64,000 nt of DNA, taken from positions 6,014,001-6,078,000 of the forward strand of contig OZ316899.1 in the NCBI GenBank assembly GCA_973895155.1, read 5' to 3'. Under the pieces are notes generated by a model. It worked only from the letters and a program-made list of their open reading frames with translations. It was not told the DNA's origin and did not search any database. The position numbers and the translations under genes are program-made. Positions 57,773 to 64,000 of the stretch are shown in pieces. Positions within the stretch are counted from its first letter, which is position 1; each line of letters begins with the position of its first letter. This stretch comes from Marsupella aquatica. Taxonomy: Eukaryota; Marchantiophyta.

Positions 57773-57779
57773 TATAAAA
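57773..57779 (+). promoter_or_regulatory. TATA box of element C
   Basis: TATAAAA, 346 bp inside the element and exactly 106 bp before the ATG at 57879. Confidence 0.7.
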
Positions 57780-57878
57780 GGCAAGCCCTTCCCTGCCTCT
57801 GAATTGTCAATTCACTCCTTGCGCCAGCTTTGTTAGGAGCTCCTCCATCTCCCTTAGCAACCAAGCACACCTTGCCAT

Positions 57879-60436
57879 ATGACCGACCCTATCCTGTCCA
57901 GCTCAGCTGTCCGGTTTTGGTATCAATTCCTTGCAATAAGAAGCCATTTTGCTGCTTTGCTTGCTAATATCAATCCGCGGAGGTATGCCATTGAGAGCAT
58001 TTTGAATGCCGAGTCCGTTTGCTAGGCTGTTCCCACTAGATCTATGATTTTGGACTCAACTTTGAAAGCAAGTACTGTAAGGACAAAGAGATCTATGAGC
58101 TCTTCTTTGACGGAGATAAGTACATCGGCTTTGGGGAAGCCATCCTCCGCCTCCCTGACGAGGTCTTCCAAATTCCAGGTACCATCGACCTACAACGGCA
58201 CCACTTCAACAAGATTTTTGCCAAGCCCAGGCACTCGCCCAGCCGAGACATACCACGACCCAGGTGTATGGTTCAACCTCAGCTTCTATGGCATCCATCC
58301 TCCCTGGGAACAGCCAAACGCCGCCTCGGCCTCACTCAAGCCGCTCCCCACCACCGGTCGCATCGCCCGCTTGGGTATGATCCGTGGTAAACGCGGTGAA
58401 CATAAGCTTGGAGGACAAGGAGGTTCATCCACCCCTTGTGTGGAGACCACCAGGGACGCACCAACATGGGGCGAGTAACATATCGCCATCCTTGCAAGCC
58501 CAAACCCGAGAGGCGGCTTTGGTGGACAACATGGTGATGGTTGCGGCACCGGCACTAGTTCTAACGGCGGTAGCACTACCCTTGCCGGATAGGGAAGATG
58601 GGGAGATGTCCCTTTCTATGAGCCACCCGAGAAACCAATCTTGGGGAAGAAAGAGGAAGGAGCCGGCTGCAGTATCCAGCTTACCCATGGCCACCGTTGT
58701 AGTGGCCAAGTTGACCATGCATCGCATGGGGGAGAATGTCCACAAGAACATCCTCCACCCTAAGCATGCGGCTTAACTGAAGACCCAAGGGTTTTAACAC
58801 CTCACCGCCCTCCCTTGGAGCACTTGCAGGTACTACGGGCAAGATATGACAAAGTTCATCCAGAACTTTGATGGGGCCCGCCAACAAACCCGCATGCACG
58901 GATGGGTAATGTCCCTGAATGAAGAGCAACTAAAGCTCATCTTTGGCCTACCCGAAGGACCAAACCGGGTGGAATCATGAGCCCCAGGGGGCAAAGGAGC
59001 AAAGTACCAAACATCTAGCTTCCCGGCTGAGGGTTTGGTGGACAACGGCTTCCTGATGAGGACATGCCTCATCTCGGAGATTGCAGAGTGGTTGGAGTTC
59101 TAGAGATATGCCATCCACATGATGGAACCGCAGGGTGAGATATCCGCCGCCCAGGTGATCTAGGTTGAGAACTACCTGCCTAGGAAGTGGGCTTCTTTCT
59201 TCGTCAAGAAGTTCCACGAGCAGATGGAACGACAAAGGAAAACCTTGTACCTTGGGGGGAAGGCATACCTTGCAAGCCACATCAAGATCATCATTGAGTG
59301 GCACGCCCATTTCGACCAACAAACCCTCCCGAGATGCAATGAGCCCAAACTCACCCCGCCAGGTGGGTCTTCTCGGCTCAGGAGAGGCGGCCACAACCCG
59401 AGAGCCACAGTCCAGCACCAATGGGGTCCACCCCGGCCCCACAAAAAGCTACTGAGGCACCTTCTTCTGTGCCAGACTTGGTGATTATTGCAACCCTGGA
59501 TGCCCAAAACCAGGCCCGTGCAGTCACAACCAATCGGATTGAAGCACCCGAGGCCGTAATTCTGGAGGAAGCCGCGGTACCCTTCGCGCCTGTGCAAGTG
59601 GATCCCCTTGCTGGACACCCCTCCCCCTCTACCCTCACTACCTCGGGGTTGGACGTAACAACCCGGCCCTTGCCGGGGTAGAGGTCTGTCCTTGCCCTAA
59701 CCCGACTGGGCACAGCTTGGTGAACCTGAAACTCTTTGCACCGGGCACATATTTGAATGGGTTGTTGGGCAACTTCTCCCAATAAATTAGTAGGGAAATG
59801 GGGGAGTTCTTGGCCCGCAAGGTGGCTTACTTCTTTAGCCAAGAGCTGGTAGCGGCAGTAAAGGCAAGGCAGGCTCAAGCGGAAGCCACAACCAAGATTG
59901 AGTGATATTGGGTAGAGGCAACCCAACTATTAGATGAAGTCCCAACTCGAGAGACCAAGCTGCAACTTCTCCGGCCTTAGCTTACAACCGCTCTGGCTCA
60001 GGTTATTGACACCAAAGCCAAGTTAGCCTTGGCCATAATAGCCGGAGCTGGAAAGGACGCCGAAATCTCACAGCTTCGGGCCCAAATTGACGGCTTGAAA
60101 GGACAAGCCGTAATCTGGCAGAAGGACGTAGAGGAGGCCAATGCTCGGGCCCAAAGGGATGCAACCAAGGTGGACGCCCTGAAAGCAGAAGTGCCATGGC
60201 TTCTACAAGAAGCCGCTAAACGAGACCAACTGGTGGCACAACTGACGAGTGATGGCCAGCAATTGGAAGAGGCATGCCAAGAGGCCGCGGAGGAGATAGA
60301 CATGGTGAAACGAGAGAACAAGTCTCTCCTGGACCAAGTCCAGATCCTCAAACAGGACACCGACCGGCTGAGGAGGCAACGGGATGGCCACTCCAAGTCC
60401 CACTCGGGCGGGTCTGGCAAACGTGCCAGACATTAG
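57879..60436 (+). pseudogene. Family 1 element protein (copy in C)
   Basis: About 852 codons from MTDPILSSSAVRFWYQFLAI to a TAG at 60434-60436; start supported by agreement with A and B. Broken by stops and frameshifts (for example near 58025, 58380 and 58775). It has FFDGDKYIGFGEAILRLPDE; Pro-rich stretches; the central domain near 58840-59300 (KLIFGLPEGPNRV, NGFLMRTCLI, FFVKKFHEQMERQRK); and a coiled coil 59790-60380 ending SHSGGSGKRARH. No enzyme motif is seen. The near-identical C-terminal GKRARH/R in all three copies suggests selection on a basic end, possibly a nuclear localisation signal. Confidence 0.65.
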
Positions 60437-61139
60437 CGGCGCAATGATTTTAGAATAGCGTAGGTTTAGCCAAGGAAATCGGACACTACAGACAAATGCC
60501 AAAACTAGTTAGCGGCGCTGTCAACCCTCTTTTAGTATGGAATCTTAGGATAGAAACAAGCCATTTCACGGCCTCGCATTTAGCTAAAATTACAATACAC
60601 TAGATTTGAGCACGTGACTGTTCCAGGCCACGGCTCTTAGTTAGTATTTAGTGCATCCCCGGTAGAAGCAGCGGGGGGACTTTAGGTTTAGAATTGGGTA
60701 TGCGCGGATGTGCGGGGAGTCTCGACCGTAGTGAATGAAAGAGTACCATGGAGGGAGGGTATGACTAAGCTTGTTGGGCGAGTGCAGAGCCGGGCTCCAT
60801 TGTAGTGTATGCCTTCCTGCCATTGGGCCTATTTATTCCCCCAAAAGTCCAGTCAACTCTGTATGTGTGTATGACGGATTTTTAATTAAAAGTCTTTCCC
60901 CCATCATTTCCTTTGTCTAAACCCAGATTGTATGTTGTGGAATCTGTTATGGTCATAAATCTTGTATACGGGTATAGAATGCTTGGCCAAACGCATTGTA
61001 TGAGCTGCGCACGGGGCGACGACTGCAAATAGTGGTTGCAAGCCCGGGTTAGATACCCGTATCATCGGATCCGGATCGGAGGCGGACAATGCAAAGGCTT
61101 AGAAGTCCTTAAGCCGGGGTTGATCCAGTCATTAACTTA

Positions 61140-61174
61140 AGGTACGTTCCGGCGGTGGAACACAAAACATACCT
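61140..61174 (+). other. Conserved 3' hairpin of element C
   Basis: AGGTACGTTCCGG, CGGTGGAACAC, then CATACCT. It lies 154 bp from the element end, as in A (156 bp) and B (156 bp). Confidence 0.75.
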
Positions 61175-61331
61175 ATGATGTGTGTAGAATTAGAATCGGA
61201 TGTGGTTAACGTCCAATTATGGGAATAAGTACCGTTTGCACGTCCTCCTTGCCCAAAACCTCAATATTCACAAAGCTTATGGCCGCCTAAGCCAAAATCC
61301 GGGTAAGAGCAACTCTTTTGGCATGACATAG

Positions 61332-62827
61332 TGTGATGCCTAGCCAGGAATCACTGGGCTGTGTAAAAGGTAAAACCGGGTGGTATACAATAAATCCACT
61401 AGTATAAGGAGGAAAAGACGATAAAACCATACACAATTAAGGGTATACATGGAACCCGAGCCGAGGCTGGGAGTAAGAGGAGTAACGGCCACTAAGGGTC
61501 GCAATTAGGGTTAAGGCACGTTAATGCTGGCGGCTGCCGGTAATCAGTAAATGAGACGAGCAGCGCAGGCCGGACGGGGGTAAGGGAGGTTCACCCAGGA
61601 ATGGCGGCTCACATTTGCACCTTGATCAAATAGAGTGCAAGCAAAAGCCAACGACTGTCAACTGCAAAGGAGAACACGGGGGCATAAGCAGCTACCAAGC
61701 AACAACAGAGGAGGGAATGAGCAACATCAATCAAGCGGCACATTTTTGGGGATGCTTGTTTGAACGGGCAAGTGAGTATGTTGGGACCTACGAGGAGGAA
61801 GAATCCAAAAGAGCAGCCCGCAAGCGACAGGAGCTTGCTTGGCTGTGGGAATTGCATAAGTTGGCCTTCTTAGGAGGAGAGTTCATCAAGGCTTAATTCC
61901 TGTGGACACCTATTTCCAATGAGCTCGACAATCTTCTAATTCAAGACAACAGAATTGTCGGCATCCGATAGGCCATCAACAACTGCAACGACAAACATTG
62001 GGACCTAAAGGGTTGCACGATGGCGTGGACAAAAGCAACAGTGTTGGGAGAATCATCAGGAGTGGCTAAAATGAAGAGAAAGATGGCCAACAACAAAGAA
62101 AACACACCAGAGCCACGGAACCAGAAGTTGACCCAGTCAATGCCGTCCCTACCCGAGATGACACCTAGAACGGCTGGGCTACAATGCTACCATCGGCAGT
62201 GCAACTACATTTGCACGAGATGAGGATGCATGCTTCATAGCCATGCAGACCAAAAAGTATCAAGGCTTTATGGCCGGATCAGGCTTAGAGACCTTTGTTA
62301 GATTGTCGTGGCTGAAGCCGGAGGTGCCGGAGTTAGACTTACTGGAATTTGTGGGATCATGGGACCACGAGTCCAGCTCAACCAAGATCTACGAGGGGGA
62401 CTTCTATCTCACCTCCAACGTGATTGCCAAAGTATTTGGCTTGCCAATGGGTAACAAGGCTAAGGTAGAAACCCGGAAGAACTTGTCGGACAAGGAGTTT
62501 AGATCGTTCCCCGGGCCATCAACGAAGAATGGCTTCTTTCGCAACACTTGCACCAACCCGCATATTAGAGAAATGATTGATTTCTTGCGGGTGACAATGC
62601 ATTGCAACTTGCCAAGGCCGGGGATTGGCAAAGCACAGGTTTATCTAGCAGAGAGGCCAGACCCAAGCCGGGAGTACAACGGGTATCTCCTCAACCAACT
62701 AAGGAAGATACTGAAGGAGGAACAATAGGTGATCATCCAAGGGAGCGTGTCCCGGCTAAGTATCACATGCCGTTGTTGTGCCGGTATGCCCGGAGTCAAA
62801 TCTTTGCCCCAATCCTTCCCCTGCAGG
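61332..62827 (+). mobile_element. Element F (family 2), interrupted by G
   Basis: Starts TGTGATGCCTAGCCAGGAAT like E, three bases after element C ends. It reads through the N-terminal half of the family 2 gene and stops at CTTCCCCTGCAGG, where element G begins in opposite orientation. The rest is probably beyond 64000. Confidence 0.75.
61717..62827 (+). pseudogene. Family 2 element protein, N-terminal half (copy in F)
   Basis: MSNINQAAHFWGCLFERASE starts it; the frame is open further upstream. A TAA replaces Glu of the EFLWTP motif seen in E (61894-61896), and another stop follows DNRIVGIR. 62243-62728 is a clean frame over the conserved domain: GLETFVRLSWLK, LLEFVGSWDHES, YLTSNVIAKVFGLPMGNK, TNPHIREMIDFLRVTMHC, LPRPGIGKAQVYL and REYNGYLLNQLRKIL, then TAG. 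CRYARSQIFAPILPLQ follows in another frame, just before G. This is the best view of the conserved family 2 domain in the window. Confidence 0.65.
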
Positions 62828-64000
62828 TGCAATGCATCCCATGGCTCCCTAAACCCAAGAAACCCCCCTACACAAGCCGATTCCCGTAAGTTTTGCTCTC
62901 AGCGAGGCCGGTTCCACGGCTTAGCGGCATGGGACGCTGCTAAACTATTCTACTAACATTTTACACAGATATACTGGACAGATCCTTCATCGGGTCATGA
63001 GATAAGTAGCCGGCCTATTCTATGCCTTCCCTTCTCTTCCTCCCCTGGTCTTCCTTTAGGTATGTTTGGATTCCGCCACCGGAATGATCCCCAATTGGCT
63101 TGGGTTAGCCGCTAAGACCTCTCTCAGCTTGACACATCCAACTCTTACTACCTTGCTTACTTCCCTTCTCTCTTGGTTGATGTGGGCAATCTTCAAACAA
63201 GTTAATGCGACACACAAATAGCAAAATGACTCCTTCTGACTGAGTTATACCATGCACTTGCCATACAAACAGTACTTCTCATACACAAGATCTGCGAACT
63301 AAGCCGTGAGGCCAACTCTATTTAGCTCTTAGGCATGAGGAAACATGAATATACACAAGGGTCACTATATAACTAACCAAGAGCTTCTTCTACTACTTGA
63401 TCCCAGCCCTGCTGGTGCACTAAAAACTTGCTAAAGAAGAAGGCCCTGAACTCCCCGTTGCCCAAGTACTTATCCTGGCAGTGGATCCTCCTAATTCCTT
63501 GCAGCATAAGCCTAATCTATCATATTTGTAATCTACCTATGTACACTAAGGCAAGAGCACAAGTGTTGCTCTTACCAGCGGATCCGCAATCCCACTAATC
63601 TAAGTGTCAGGGCCGCCTCTTGGTCCTGATCCTAATTCTAAACTCGGAGATTTGCGCCCGCCCTGCCCATTCACGCCTCCTCCCTCCACGTCCGCCCTCC
63701 TTAAAAGGAGCGACCCTCCACCACCGTCATGGTAACGGTGGGTGATCCTCAATGGACGCCCCCAATGCTTCCTCCGCAGCCACTGCCGTAGATCCGTCCT
63801 CTAACAGATTACCTGCCCCAGACCGAGTCAACTCTCCCGCAGCCTAACTGGGTCCACCCTCGACTTTGGCCTCAGCTTTGGCTACGGCCTCAAATCCGGC
63901 CTGCTCTAGTGGTGGATCCGGTACCCCGGCTTCATCAATGATTGTCCCGGCCTTGGCCTTGCCATCCCTGCCTTCTAGGATAGTTGAATCCCCTATCGTG
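62828..64000 (-). mobile_element. Element G (family 2), 3' part only
   Basis: Plus-strand start TGCAATGCATCCCATGG aligns with the same end of E (TGTGGTGCGTCCCATGG). The match to E continues to about 46600 in E coordinates. It runs off the window. The minus-strand Ala/Glu-rich gene end is present from about 63728 on. Confidence 0.75.
63058..63092 (-). other. Conserved 3' hairpin of element G
   Basis: On the minus strand: CATTCCGGTGGCGGAATCC, closing with ACATACCT. The inner ATTCCG/CGGAAT stem is perfect; it lies 230 bp from the element end. Confidence 0.7.

Larger units (their letters stand above)
57427..61328 (+). mobile_element. Element C (family 1)
   Basis: 3,902 bp. It begins TGTGACGCTGCC within the gag fragment and ends TTTTGGCATGACA. 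The left flank is CTTCT. The right flank is TAG followed at once by element F, so no duplication can be checked; DNA was lost there. TATA box, single gene and 3' hairpin have the same spacing as in A and B. Confidence 0.8.

Overview
This window reads as a transposon-rich heterochromatic stretch of a nuclear plant genome, that is a land plant or close streptophyte relative. The signs are spliced CACTA (En/Spm) transposase genes with GT-AG introns, a MULE transposase with a SWIM finger, a Ty3/gypsy-type element, hAT- and MULE-type MITEs, and fragments of EDM2-like PHD, SET, Ulp1 and F-box-like genes. I cannot name the species. I see no rRNA or tRNA gene, no CRISPR array and no bacterial operon. 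Nearly every long gene is broken by stops or frameshifts; several stops look like CGA->TGA or CAG->TAG changes, as expected of old methylated transposons.

Layout. 1-2.7 kb: decayed MULE transposase. 2.7-7.2 kb: non-coding DNA with small duplications. 7.2-9 kb: a 980-bp repeat (X1) and a 130-bp tandem array. 9.5-24.2 kb: a CACTA element (CACTA-3) that also carries an EDM2-like PHD fragment and an F-box-like ORF. It is split by two inverted insertions (A, 15914-18536; B, 18559-22728). 24.2-36.56 kb: two diverged tnp2 genes head to head, bounded by matching 33-bp CACTA ends and interrupted by insertion D (27305-31895). 36.56-37.7 kb: SET-like gene cut by that CACTA end. 38.5-39.5 kb: second copy of X in inverse orientation. 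39.5-40.75 kb: broken Ulp1 SUMO-protease gene. 41215-51214: a minus-strand LTR retrotransposon that has lost its reverse transcriptase; its 5' LTR is split by insertion E (45397-50498), which carries a MITE. 51.2-56.1 kb: three F-box-like genes plus unknown ORFs. 56.8-64 kb: a gag fragment, insertion C (57427-61328), then F and G, two nested members of the E/D family.

The most unusual content is the set A, B, C (family 1) and D, E, F, G (family 2). The four copies whose two ends and flanks can be checked (A, B, D, E) start with TG, end with CA and are flanked by perfect 5-bp target duplications (TGAAG, ATTGT, TACAT, ATAGG), as expected of retroviral-type integrase. C has the same ends but only one checkable flank. 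None shows LTRs, reverse transcriptase or integrase. Each carries one long gene (about 850-870 codons in family 1, about 1,110-1,140 in family 2) for a predicted helical, coiled-coil protein. In family 1 the TATA box lies exactly 106 bp before the ATG in all three copies. Six of the seven copies keep a 34-35-nt hairpin 155-240 bp from the 3' end; the seventh, F, is cut before that point. They may be giant solo LTRs that encode a protein, or a new class of LTR-less element moved in trans.

A second theme is chromatin-related fragments near or inside CACTA DNA: an EDM2-type double PHD region with an upstream short ORF starting like the histone H3 tail, a SET-like domain, and F-box-like ORFs shared with the 51-56 kb gene cluster.
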